In this document: piece after piece, positions 44,120 through 51,849 of the stretch
Layout: each line of letters begins with the position of its first letter
How positions within the stretch are numbered: the first letter of the stretch is position 1
Assembly (NCBI GenBank): GCA_020633315.1
Contig: JACKDV010000001.1
Span: 248,001 to 312,000, forward strand
Source of the DNA: Myxococcales bacterium
GTDB lineage: Bacteria > Myxococcota_A > Polyangia > Nannocystales > Nannocystaceae
Direction of reading: 5' to 3'
Length of the DNA stretch: 64,000 nt
The notes under the pieces: generated by a model
What the model saw: only the letters and a program-made list of their open reading frames with translations
Told to the model about the DNA's origin: nothing
Databases searched by the model: none
Position numbers and translations under genes: made by a program

Positions 44120-45196
44120 TCAGCCGGGCGGCACCTCGAAGACCTCCACGCGATCGATCGTCCACCCGAAGTCGGTGCCGCTGCCGTCGCTGCCGAACAC
44201 GAAGCGCAGCACCGGCGGGTCGAAGCGACCGATGCCCTCCACCCGGAACCGCGACTCCACCCACTGCCCCTCGTCGGGGTGCCGCCCGCTGAAGCCCGGC
44301 TGCCCGTCGGGAGGGCTCCAGCTGGTCTGCAGGGCGTCGGCGTCGTAGAGCGTGCCCGCGTGGGGCTCGATGGTCTCGAAGCTGGTCCCGTCGCCCAGCT
44401 GCACCACGCCGCCGTCGGTGATCACGGGCCCGGACGACTCGAAGGCGAAGCTGTGGCGCACGATGATCTCGACCGCATCGTAGCGACAGCCCACCAGCTC
44501 GAGGGCGGGGGAGAGCAGGGCGCTGGCCTCGTCGTCGGCGTAGTCGCCCGCGAGGTTGGTGCTCCACACCCCCGAGTAGGGCCCGAGCCCGATGCCGGGA
44601 CGCAGAGCGCCGCAGGCCCAGCTCGAGGGCGGGGCCGCGGGGTTGGCTGCCTCGGTGCTCCAGCCCTCGTCGCAGCCGTCGATCCGGAGCACCACGCCGC
44701 AGTCGGTGCACAGGGAGGCATCGACCTGGCAGGTGAGGGGATCGCAGACCACCTCGCCCACCGCGCCCGCCCCGAGCTCGGCGCAGGTGGAGCCCAGGGG
44801 AATCTCGGGCTCGCAGGTCTCCCCGTCGTCGACGTGGCCGTCGCCACACACGGTGCACTCGCTGGTGTCGAAGCGGCAGGTGGTGGGATCGCAGCGCAGG
44901 GTGCCGCCGGTGACCGGTCCCTCGGCGTCGGGGACCTCCACGTCGGTGCAGCCGTGGCCGCGCAGATCGGGGGCGCTGCACTCGGGGTCGTCGCCGCAGT
45001 CGCAGTGCTCGTAGGCCTCGGCCACCCCGTCGCCGCACACGGGGGTGATGGGCCCGGTGGCGTGACCCGTGGAGTCGTCGGCCGTGGGCGTCGCGGTGCC
45101 GGCGGTGTCCGAGCCGAAGCCCGGGGAGGGATCGGGCACCTCCACCGGACAGCCGAGCGAGGCGAGGACCAACACGCTGATCGAGGCTCGGCGCAC
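44120..45196 (-). CDS. Lipoprotein with CGDG cysteine repeats (DUF4215-like)
   Basis: 358 residues from GTG 45196. The signal peptide VRRASISVLVLASLGC ends in a lipobox. Two myxobacterial cysteine-rich repeats are visible (CGDGVAEAYEHCDCGDDPEC and CGDGHVDDGETCE), then a C-terminal jelly-roll-like domain (GSDGSGTDFGWTIDRVEVFEV). A surface protein of unknown role. It is divergent from 45226 across only 29 bp. Confidence 0.75.
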   Translation of the reverse strand: MRRASISVLVLASLGCPVEVPDPSPGFGSDTAGTATPTADDSTGHATGPITPVCGDGVAEAYEHCDCGDDPECSAPDLRGHGCTDVEVPDAEGPVTGGTLRCDPTTCRFDTSECTVCGDGHVDDGETCEPEIPLGSTCAELGAGAVGEVVCDPLTCQVDASLCTDCGVVLRIDGCDEGWSTEAANPAAPPSSWACGALRPGIGLGPYSGVWSTNLAGDYADDEASALLSPALELVGCRYDAVEIIVRHSFAFESSGPVITDGGVVQLGDGTSFETIEPHAGTLYDADALQTSWSPPDGQPGFSGRHPDEGQWVESRFRVEGIGRFDPPVLRFVFGSDGSGTDFGWTIDRVEVFEVPPG

Positions 45197-45210
45197 GTCG
45201 CGGTCTGTTC

Positions 45211-45216
45211 TACCAT
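45211..45216 (+). promoter_or_regulatory. -10-like element TACCAT
   Basis: TACCAT ends 9 nt before GTG 45226, inside the 29-bp divergent gap. It supports a leaderless or near-leaderless transcript for the DUF3311-SSS pair. Confidence 0.4.
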
Positions 45217-45225
45217 CGACGGGCC

Positions 45226-45492
45226 GTGCTGAGCCCGACCATGGCCCGCCGCGTGCTGAACGTGGCGCTCGTGTTGCTGGTGGTGCTGCACGTGGTCCCG
45301 CTGCCGGGCGATTCCACGTGGATGGTGGCCGGCTTCCTGCCGTGGGATCTGGCGGTCCACCTGCTGTGGATGCTGGTGGCCGCGGTGGTGGTGCTCTACA
45401 TGACGGGACCGCCCTGGCCCGACGAGCCGCCGCCGCAGCTCCAGCCGCCGCTTCGGCCTCCCGCTCCGCCGCACGGGGACGAGCCGCGATGA
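45226..45492 (+). CDS. Small DUF3311-like membrane protein
   Basis: 88 residues with two transmembrane helices (VLNVALVLLVVLHVVPLPG and LAVHLLWMLVAAVVVLYMTG) and a Pro-rich cytoplasmic tail. DUF3311 proteins are small membrane partners encoded directly before SSS-family symporters, as here. The stop overlaps the symporter ATG as ATGA. Confidence 0.75.
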   Translation: MLSPTMARRVLNVALVLLVVLHVVPLPGDSTWMVAGFLPWDLAVHLLWMLVAAVVVLYMTGPPWPDEPPPQLQPPLRPPAPPHGDEPR

Positions 45493-46961
45493 GCACGGGC
45501 GCGATCCTGCTGACGGTGTGCCTGGTGTACCTGGTGGTGGTGCTGGCCATCGGCGTGCTGGCCTACCGACGCACCGGCAGCAGCTCGGAGGAGTACTTCC
45601 TGGGGGGCCGCAGCGCGAGGACGGTGGTGGTCTTCATGGCGCTGCTGGGCACCAACGTGACCCCGTTCGTGATCATGGGGATCCCCGGCCTGGCCTACCA
45701 CCACGGCGTGGGCGTGTTCGGCCTCAACGCCTCGATCGTGGCGCTGGGGATCCCGTGGACCTTCTATGCGATCGGCTTCCCCGCCTGGAAGGCAGCGCGA
45801 CGGCTGGGGGCGATCACGCCGGCCGAGCTGTTCTCGGAGCGCCTGGCCAGCCCCGCGCTGGGCGGCCTGCTGTTCGTGGCCTTCGTGGTCTACACGCTGC
45901 CCTACGTGGTCACCTCGGTGCTCGGGGTGGGCATCGCGGTCAGCATCCTCACCCACGACGTGGTCTCCTTCGAGCTGGCGGCCGCGCTCATCCTGGTGGT
46001 GACCATCGGCTACACGGCGGTGGGCGGCATGAAGGCCACGATGTGGACCAACGTCTTCCAGGGCGCGGTGTTCCTGGGGCTGGTGGTGGTGGCCTTCTTC
46101 GCGATCGCCCACGGGCTGGGGGGCTTCGGGGCCGCCACCCGGGCGGTGCGCGAGGCTGTGCCCGAGCTGCTGAGCAAGGGCGACCGTCCCATGTTCGCGC
46201 CGGGAGCCTGGGCCTCGTGGGGCCTGGCCATCTCGCTGACCGTGATCGCCTTCCCCCACATGATGGTCCGGCTGTTCGCGGCGCGGGACGTCACCGCGCT
46301 CAAGAACTCGTGCCGCCTGTACCCGCCGGTGCTGGTGCTGCTGTGGCTGCCGGCGGTGATGTTCGGGGTGTGGGGCGCGGCGGCCATCCCGGGCCTGGAG
46401 GGCCGGGCCTCGGACGCCATCTTCCCGCTGCTGGTGCAGGAGTACCTGGGCCCGGTGCTGCAGGGGGTGACCCTGGCCGCAGTGCTGGCGGCGGTGATGT
46501 CGACCATCGACGCGCAGTTCCTGACCCTGGGCTCGATGCTCAGCCGCGACGTGGTCCGCCGGCTCGCCCCCCGGATCGACGACCGCCACGAGGTGGCCTG
46601 GGGGCGGGTGTTCGTGCTGCTGCTGGCCGTCGCCACCTACGGGGTGGTGCTGTGGCGGCCGGCGTCGATCTTCGGGATCGCGAGCTTCTCGTTCTCGGGC
46701 TACGTGATGCTGGTGCCGACCATGTGGGGCGCGTTGCACTGGCGTCGAGCCACGGCCCTCGGGGCGATCGCGTCGGTGCTGGTGGGCAACGCGGTGCTGC
46801 TGGCCACGATGGCCCTGCCCACGCCCCTGCTGGGGCTGCTGCCGGTGGCCTGGGGGCTGATGGCGGCCATCGTGGCGTTCGTGGTGGGCTCGTGGCTGAC
46901 GCGGCCCCCGGCCCCCGCGGTGATCGAGCGGGCCCTGGGGCCCGAGCGCGGCTCGACCTAG
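45489..46961 (+). CDS. Sodium:solute symporter (SSS family)
   Basis: 490 residues, about 13 hydrophobic helices. SSS features include YFLGGRSARTVVVFMALLGTN, GYTAVGGMKATMWTNVFQG, FPHMMVRLFAARD and AVMSTIDAQFLTLGS. It imports a small organic solute with sodium across the inner membrane; the substrate cannot be told from the sequence. The start is coupled to the DUF3311 gene. Confidence 0.9.
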   Translation: MSTGAILLTVCLVYLVVVLAIGVLAYRRTGSSSEEYFLGGRSARTVVVFMALLGTNVTPFVIMGIPGLAYHHGVGVFGLNASIVALGIPWTFYAIGFPAWKAARRLGAITPAELFSERLASPALGGLLFVAFVVYTLPYVVTSVLGVGIAVSILTHDVVSFELAAALILVVTIGYTAVGGMKATMWTNVFQGAVFLGLVVVAFFAIAHGLGGFGAATRAVREAVPELLSKGDRPMFAPGAWASWGLAISLTVIAFPHMMVRLFAARDVTALKNSCRLYPPVLVLLWLPAVMFGVWGAAAIPGLEGRASDAIFPLLVQEYLGPVLQGVTLAAVLAAVMSTIDAQFLTLGSMLSRDVVRRLAPRIDDRHEVAWGRVFVLLLAVATYGVVLWRPASIFGIASFSFSGYVMLVPTMWGALHWRRATALGAIASVLVGNAVLLATMALPTPLLGLLPVAWGLMAAIVAFVVGSWLTRPPAPAVIERALGPERGST

Positions 46962-47019
46962 CGCCGGCGTGCGAGCGGACGGGGCCCTTTTCGTGCTGCG
47001 CCCACGCGTCCGACTGTCC

Positions 47020-47025
47020 TATGCT
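47020..47025 (+). promoter_or_regulatory. -10-like element TATGCT
   Basis: TATGCT ends 11 nt before ATG 47037, leaving a leader of about 4 nt at most. No Shine-Dalgarno sequence precedes the ATG. Confidence 0.5.
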
Positions 47026-47036
47026 GCGGGGCGCAC

Positions 47037-48005
47037 ATGGCCAAGCTGCTCGACTACAACGCCACCCTCGTCGAACGCATCGACATCGAGCCCGCGCTGT
47101 CGATCTTCAAGGTGAAGTGCGACGAGATCGTGCGCAAGGGAGCCCCCGAGGATCCGTGGTTCATCCCGGGGCAGTACCTGACCATCGGCCTCAATCGCGA
47201 GGTGGTGGAGGGGCAGCAGGACCCGCGCCCGGTCTCGGTGCGCCGCCCCATGTCGATCGCCTCGGCCCCCGAGGAGGGCGAGATCGTCGAGTTCTACATC
47301 CGCTACGTGAGCCACCCGGAGTCCGATCTGCCGCTCACCCACCTGATGTGGCAGCCGAGCTTCCAGGCCGGCTCGCGGATGTTCTGCCGGCCGGTGGCCA
47401 CGGGCAAGTTCACCCTGCGCGACACCATCGGCGACGACGATCCGCGGATCAAGCTGTTCGTGGCGGCGGGGACCGGGCTGGCGCCCTTCATCTCGATGGC
47501 TCGCAGCCGGATCCTGCGCGACCCCAAGGCGCGCCTCGATGACATGGCGATCCTGCACGGGGCGAGCTACTCGATGAGCCTGGGCTACCGCGAGGAGCTC
47601 GAGCGCCTCGGTCGCGAGCACGGCCTGCGCTACGTGCCCACGATCAGCCGCCCCAAGGAAGAGCCCGACTGGGACGGCGCGAGCGGGCGCGTGGAGGCGC
47701 TGATGGAGCCCGAGCGCCTCGAGGACACCGAGCGCCGCCTGGGCCTCGAGCCCGGCACGCTGCGACCGGAGAAGGCCACGGTGCTCATCTGCGGGCTGCA
47801 GGGCACCATCGCCAACACCATCATCCACATGCTCGATCGCGGCTTCGTGCCCGACAACCGCAAGCTGCGACGCGGCCTGCAGGTGGACGAGAGCCGCCCC
47901 TCCACCCTGTTCTGGGAGCAGTACGACAGCACCCCGGTGATCGACACCAAGGACGAGGAGCTGATGGCGAGCCTGCGGGCGCGCCTGCAGGCAGGGCTGG
48001 GCTGA
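47037..48005 (+). CDS. Ferredoxin-NADP+ reductase-like flavoprotein
   Basis: 322 residues. The FAD-binding domain has FIPGQYLTIGL and RRPMSIASAP (normally RxYS/T), the NAD(P) domain starts FVAAGTGLAPFISMA and includes ILHGASYSMSLGYREEL, with a C-terminal block ending PSTLFWEQYDSTP. The order fits the bacterial FNR group. It likely passes electrons between NADPH and a ferredoxin or flavodoxin. The next gene starts 2 nt after its stop. Confidence 0.85.
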   Translation: MAKLLDYNATLVERIDIEPALSIFKVKCDEIVRKGAPEDPWFIPGQYLTIGLNREVVEGQQDPRPVSVRRPMSIASAPEEGEIVEFYIRYVSHPESDLPLTHLMWQPSFQAGSRMFCRPVATGKFTLRDTIGDDDPRIKLFVAAGTGLAPFISMARSRILRDPKARLDDMAILHGASYSMSLGYREELERLGREHGLRYVPTISRPKEEPDWDGASGRVEALMEPERLEDTERRLGLEPGTLRPEKATVLICGLQGTIANTIIHMLDRGFVPDNRKLRRGLQVDESRPSTLFWEQYDSTPVIDTKDEELMASLRARLQAGLG

Positions 48006-48007
48006 GC

Positions 48008-49234
48008 ATGCGTGGGGCAGGGCGAGGCCGGAGCACGGGGCTGGGGCTGGGACTGGCGGTGCTGCTCGCCGGCTGTCCGGCCAAGGAAGGGGGGCCCACC
48101 GAGGTCGCGGCGAGCCCCGAGCCCACGCCCGGGGTAGAGGCTTCCGAGCCGAGCCCGGCCGGCGAGGCCAACGGCGGCGGAGGGCTGGCGGCCTCGGTCA
48201 AGGAGCAGGTGGACGAGGCCCGCGAGGACGGCCCCCCGCCGTCGGCCGAGGCGCCCGTGGTCGAGCCCGGCGAGCCGCTGGTCGCGGTGGTCGGCGGCGT
48301 GCCGATCCCCAAGCGGGCCTTCGACGAGGTCTACTTCCTCAAGGTCAAGAAGTACGCCGACCGCGGACGGACCATCCCCGAGAGCGCCGACCGACGCTAT
48401 CGCAAGAGCATCGTCGAGCGCCTGATCCACCAGGAGCGCGTGCGCCAGGAGGTGGTCAAGCTGGGACTCGACTACGACCCCGCCGATCTCGCCCGCCGGC
48501 AGGAGCAGCAGCGTCGCGGGATCGAGGACTGGGCCAAGCACCTCGATCGCCGGGGCGAGACCGACGCGTCGCTGCGGGCGATGAACATCGCCGAGCTGCG
48601 CGAGGCCGTGATCCTCGAGGCCCGCGGGCGGCTCCGCGTGTCGCGGGCGGAGATCGAGGAGGACTACGAGAAGATCAAGGGCAACTGGGTCTCCGACAAG
48701 GTGCGCGTGCGGGCGGCTCAGATCCTGGTGCCGCTGGGTCGAGAGCCCCGCGTGCCGGTCACGGCGGCCGACGAGGCGGCGGCCGAGGCCGAGGCCGAGC
48801 GGATCCATGCGCTGGTCGTCGCGCCGGGAGCCGACTTCGCCGAGCTCGCCCGCGAGCACTCCAGCGGGCCGGGCTCGAGCAAGGGCGGAGACCTCGGCAT
48901 CATCACCGCCGATCGCATGGCGGAGGAGTTCTCGGCGGTCGCCTTCGCCATGAAGGTGGGCGAGATCTCCGAGCCGGTGAAGACCAAGTTCGGGTTCCAC
49001 ATCATCAAGATCAACGGCCGGTGGCCGGCCGGCACGCTGCCGATCGAGGCGCTCGAGGACCAGATCACCGAGCGCCTGCTCCAGCGCAAGCTCCACCAGG
49101 GGCGCCGCGAGCTGGAGGAGGAGCTCGCGCTGAGCTACCCGGCCACCCACCACCTGCTCACCCCCGAGGAGCTGTCGGCCCGGCGCTCGCGCGGGGGAGA
49201 GGGAGCGCCGCCCGAGACCGAGCATGATGGTTGA
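48008..49234 (+). CDS. Parvulin-type peptidyl-prolyl isomerase lipoprotein
   Basis: 408 residues. A signal peptide with lipobox (GLAVLLAGC), a Pro/Glu/Ala linker, a SurA-like helical N-domain (about 90-225) and one parvulin domain (VRAAQILVPLG ... GPGSSKGGDLGIITADRMAEEFSAVAFAMKVGEISEPVKTKFGFHIIKI). It should act as an envelope chaperone for outer membrane proteins. Confidence 0.88.
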   Translation: MRGAGRGRSTGLGLGLAVLLAGCPAKEGGPTEVAASPEPTPGVEASEPSPAGEANGGGGLAASVKEQVDEAREDGPPPSAEAPVVEPGEPLVAVVGGVPIPKRAFDEVYFLKVKKYADRGRTIPESADRRYRKSIVERLIHQERVRQEVVKLGLDYDPADLARRQEQQRRGIEDWAKHLDRRGETDASLRAMNIAELREAVILEARGRLRVSRAEIEEDYEKIKGNWVSDKVRVRAAQILVPLGREPRVPVTAADEAAAEAEAERIHALVVAPGADFAELAREHSSGPGSSKGGDLGIITADRMAEEFSAVAFAMKVGEISEPVKTKFGFHIIKINGRWPAGTLPIEALEDQITERLLQRKLHQGRRELEEELALSYPATHHLLTPEELSARRSRGGEGAPPETEHDG

Positions 49235-49269
49235 GCCCGCCCGCGTCGTGCCGTAGACGGGGCGGGCTC
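49233..49269. terminator. Bidirectional hairpin between parvulin gene and thrS
   Basis: GAGCCCGCCC and its exact complement GGGCGGGCTC around a 17-nt loop, between two converging genes. Confidence 0.65.
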
Positions 49270-49295
49270 GGCCTCGGCCCACCGCGCGTGGCGGT

Positions 49296-51344
49296 CTACT
49301 GCGCGGCTTGGGCCTGGCGGGCCGCGTCGAGCGAGGCGACGAGGCGGGGCACCGTGAAGGGAGCGAGCCCCTGCACGAAGGCCGCGGGCGTGGTCTCGCC
49401 CAGGTCCTCGCCGTCGCGGCAGCGCACGTTGATCGTGCCCGTCTCGGCCTCCTTGGCGCCCACCACCACCAGGTAGGGGATCTTGTGCATGGTGGCGTTG
49501 CGGATCTTGTAGCCCAGGCGCTCGTCGCTGCCGTCCACCTGCACCCGCAGGCCCTCCGTCCGCAGGCGCGCGGCCACCTGGGCGGCGTAGTCGGAGAACT
49601 TCTCCGACACGGGCAGGATGCGGACCTGCTCGGGGGCCAGCCACAGGGGGAAGGCGCCCGCGAAGTGCTCGGTGATGATGCCGAAGAAGCGCTCGAGCGA
49701 GCCGTAGCAGGCGCGGTGCACCATCACCGGGGTGTGGCGATCACCGTCGGCCCCCACGTACTCCAGGCCGAAGCGCATGGGCATGGAGAAGTCCACCTGG
49801 ATCGTCCCGCACTGCCACGAGCGACCCAGCGAGTCGCGGATGTGGAAGTCGATCTTGGGGCCGTAGAAGGCGCCGTCGCCCTCGTTGAGCTGGTACTCCC
49901 GGCCCGCGCCCTCGAGCGCGCCCTTGAGCGCGCCCTCGGCCTTCTCCCAGATCTCGTCGGAGCCCAGTGACTTCTCGGGGCGGGTGCTCAGCTCGAGGTG
50001 CACGTCGCCGAGGTCGAAGACCCCGTAGACCTCGAAGAAGAACTCGATGAGCATCTGGATCTCGGCCTCGAGCTGGTCGGGCGTGCAGAAGTGGTGGGCG
50101 TCGTCCTGCACGAAGGCCTGCACGCGGAACAGCCCGTGGCGCACCCCGGACAGCTCGCGGCGGTGTACCTGGCCCATCTCGGCGATCCGCAGCGGCAGCT
50201 CGTGGTGGCTGTGCATGCGGTGCTTGTAGATGATGAGGTGGCCGGGGCAGTTCATCGGCTTGACCGCCATCGGGCGGTCCTCCTCGGCGTCCTCGATGAT
50301 CTGGGCGGGGTCGTCCTTGCTCCGCAGCTTGCGCCGCGTGAAGAACATGTTCTCGAGGTAGTGGTCGTAGTGCCCCGAGGTGTGCCACGTGCTCTCGGGC
50401 AGGATGAGCGGCGTGCGGACCTCCTGGTAGCTGCGGACCCCGAGCTGCGCCCGCATGAACTCCATCAGGCCGTTGTAGACCAGCGTGCCCTTGGGGTGCA
50501 GGAAGGGGAAGCCCGGGGCCTCGTCCACGAAGTGGAACAGGTCGAGCTTCTCGCCGAGCACCCGGTGGTCCCGCTTCTTTGCCTCCTCGAGCAGGTGCAG
50601 GTAGTCGGCCAGGTCCTTGGCCGTGAAGAAGGCCGTGCCGTACACCCGCACGAGCTGCTCGCGGCTGGCGTCGGCGCGCCAGTAGGCGCCCGCGATCTTC
50701 ATGAGCTTGACGTGCTCGAGCCACTTGGAGCTGGGCACGTGCGGGCCGCGGCACAGGTCGATGAACTTGCCCATGCGGTAGAAGCTGACCATCGGGGCGT
50801 CCTTGGCCCCGCTGAAGGCCCCGTGGGCCTCGAGTCCCTCGATGATCTCCTGCTTGAAGGGGTTGTTGCCCCCGTCGATGGCCACGTACTCGCGGTAGAC
50901 CTCGGCGTCCTTGCTGCTGGCCTCGCAGCGCACGAAGGGGTCGTTGGCCTTGGCCAGCGCCTTCATGCGGGCCTCGAGGCGCGGGAAGTCGGCCTCCGAC
51001 AGCGCGGTGCCCGGCGGCAGGTGGATGTCGTAGTAGAAGCCGTCGTCCGTCGTGGGACCGATCGTGAGCTGGGCCCCGGGCACCTCCTCGAGGATCGCGG
51101 CCGCCATCAGGTGGGCGGCCGAGTGGCGCAGCGTGTCGAGGCCCAGCGGATCCTCGGAGGTGACGATCTTCACCTGGTCGCCGTCGGCGAGGGCGTAGGT
51201 GAGGTCGACCGGGTGCTCGTTGACCACGCCGATCACCGCGGCCTTGGCCAGGCGCGGCGAGATGGCCTTGGCCAGGTCGCGGACGGAGCTGCCGTCGGGG
51301 AGCTCCTTGGCGGAGCCGTCGGGGAGCGAAACGCTGATGCTCAT
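49296..51344 (-). CDS. thrS: Threonyl-tRNA synthetase
   Basis: 682 residues, full length. The N-terminal TGS domain (MSISVSLPDGSAKELPDGSS), the editing domain (HSAAHLMAAAI, motif HxxxH), the class II catalytic core with MAVKPMNCPGHLIIYK (zinc cysteine), RHGLFRVQAFVQDDAHHFC, GTIQVDFSMPMRFGLEYVGADG and VMVHRACYGSLERFFGI, and the anticodon-binding domain (VRILPVSEKF ... IPYLVVVGAKEAETGTINVR). Only a weak ribosome site precedes ATG 51344. The 180-nt leader carries a Thr-rich peptide gene and a terminator, predicting attenuation by charged tRNA-Thr. Confidence 0.97.
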   Translation of the reverse strand: MSISVSLPDGSAKELPDGSSVRDLAKAISPRLAKAAVIGVVNEHPVDLTYALADGDQVKIVTSEDPLGLDTLRHSAAHLMAAAILEEVPGAQLTIGPTTDDGFYYDIHLPPGTALSEADFPRLEARMKALAKANDPFVRCEASSKDAEVYREYVAIDGGNNPFKQEIIEGLEAHGAFSGAKDAPMVSFYRMGKFIDLCRGPHVPSSKWLEHVKLMKIAGAYWRADASREQLVRVYGTAFFTAKDLADYLHLLEEAKKRDHRVLGEKLDLFHFVDEAPGFPFLHPKGTLVYNGLMEFMRAQLGVRSYQEVRTPLILPESTWHTSGHYDHYLENMFFTRRKLRSKDDPAQIIEDAEEDRPMAVKPMNCPGHLIIYKHRMHSHHELPLRIAEMGQVHRRELSGVRHGLFRVQAFVQDDAHHFCTPDQLEAEIQMLIEFFFEVYGVFDLGDVHLELSTRPEKSLGSDEIWEKAEGALKGALEGAGREYQLNEGDGAFYGPKIDFHIRDSLGRSWQCGTIQVDFSMPMRFGLEYVGADGDRHTPVMVHRACYGSLERFFGIITEHFAGAFPLWLAPEQVRILPVSEKFSDYAAQVAARLRTEGLRVQVDGSDERLGYKIRNATMHKIPYLVVVGAKEAETGTINVRCRDGEDLGETTPAAFVQGLAPFTVPRLVASLDAARQAQAAQ

Positions 51345-51423
51345 GGGATCGGGTCTTCGGTGGAAGGAGATGAGGAGGGACGGAGGATCCGGGGCTCGGG
51401 GGCGGAGGGTAAACCAACGAAAA

Positions 51424-51444
51424 ACCCCCGGGGCGGCCGGGGGT
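51424..51444 (-). terminator. thrS: Intrinsic terminator in the thrS leader
   Basis: On the minus strand ACCCCCGG-N5-CCGGGGGT is followed at once by TTTTTCGTTGGTTT. It lies 30 nt after the leader peptide stop and 79 nt before thrS, so it would stop thrS transcription unless prevented. Confidence 0.85.
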
Positions 51445-51474
51445 CTTGGGCGCACGAGGCACACACCCGCCGGC

Positions 51475-51522
51475 TCACGCCGTGCTGGTAGTGGTGGTCG
51501 CGGTGCGAGTGCTCGCGCGCAT
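51475..51522 (-). CDS. Thr-rich leader peptide of thrS
   Basis: A 15-codon reading frame, MRASTRTATTTTSTA, with seven Thr codons, four of them consecutive. Codons used are ACT, ACC, ACC, ACC, ACT, ACC and ACG. Its ATG is 9 nt after the -10 box, so it is read from a nearly leaderless transcript. Low Thr-tRNA charging should stall the ribosome on the Thr run and alter folding before the terminator. I did not resolve the competing antiterminator; CGGC-GTGA-GCCG at the peptide's stop is one possible element. Confidence 0.75.
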   Translation of the reverse strand: MRASTRTATTTTSTA

Positions 51523-51531
51523 GGTGCTCGG

Positions 51532-51559
51532 AGCATATCGCCTGGAGCCGAGCTGGCAA
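51532..51559 (-). promoter_or_regulatory. Sigma70-like promoter for thrS leader
   Basis: TTGCCA (51559-51554) and TATGCT (51537-51532) with 16-bp spacing, reading on the minus strand. The best complete -35/-10 pair in the window. Confidence 0.75.
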
Positions 51560-51849
51560 GGTCTTCGTGGATCGCGGGTGTCGCGCGGCGAGTGGGGGAA
51601 CGAGCGGCGATGGGCCGAGCGCAGACGGCAGGCTCCTCGTCCGGGAGGTCGTGGACGGGCAGCGGTGGGGGGATGGACCCCCGGGGCATCACACTCGCGG
51701 CTCGGGCTGCGAGGGGAATCGCGGCGAGCGGCTCGTCCCACGTGGAGGGAAGCGGAGGCGTCGGTCGCAAACGATGCGCTCCGTGCTACCGCCACCATCC
51801 GCGATCCTGCCCCGTGTCCGAGCCGCCCAGCACCGAGCCTGCGCACCCG

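Noticed and set aside
45069..45488. A longer symporter starting at 45069
   Set aside because: The extension overlaps the DUF3311-like gene and the divergent lipoprotein; ATG 45489 gives the normal SSS N-terminus.
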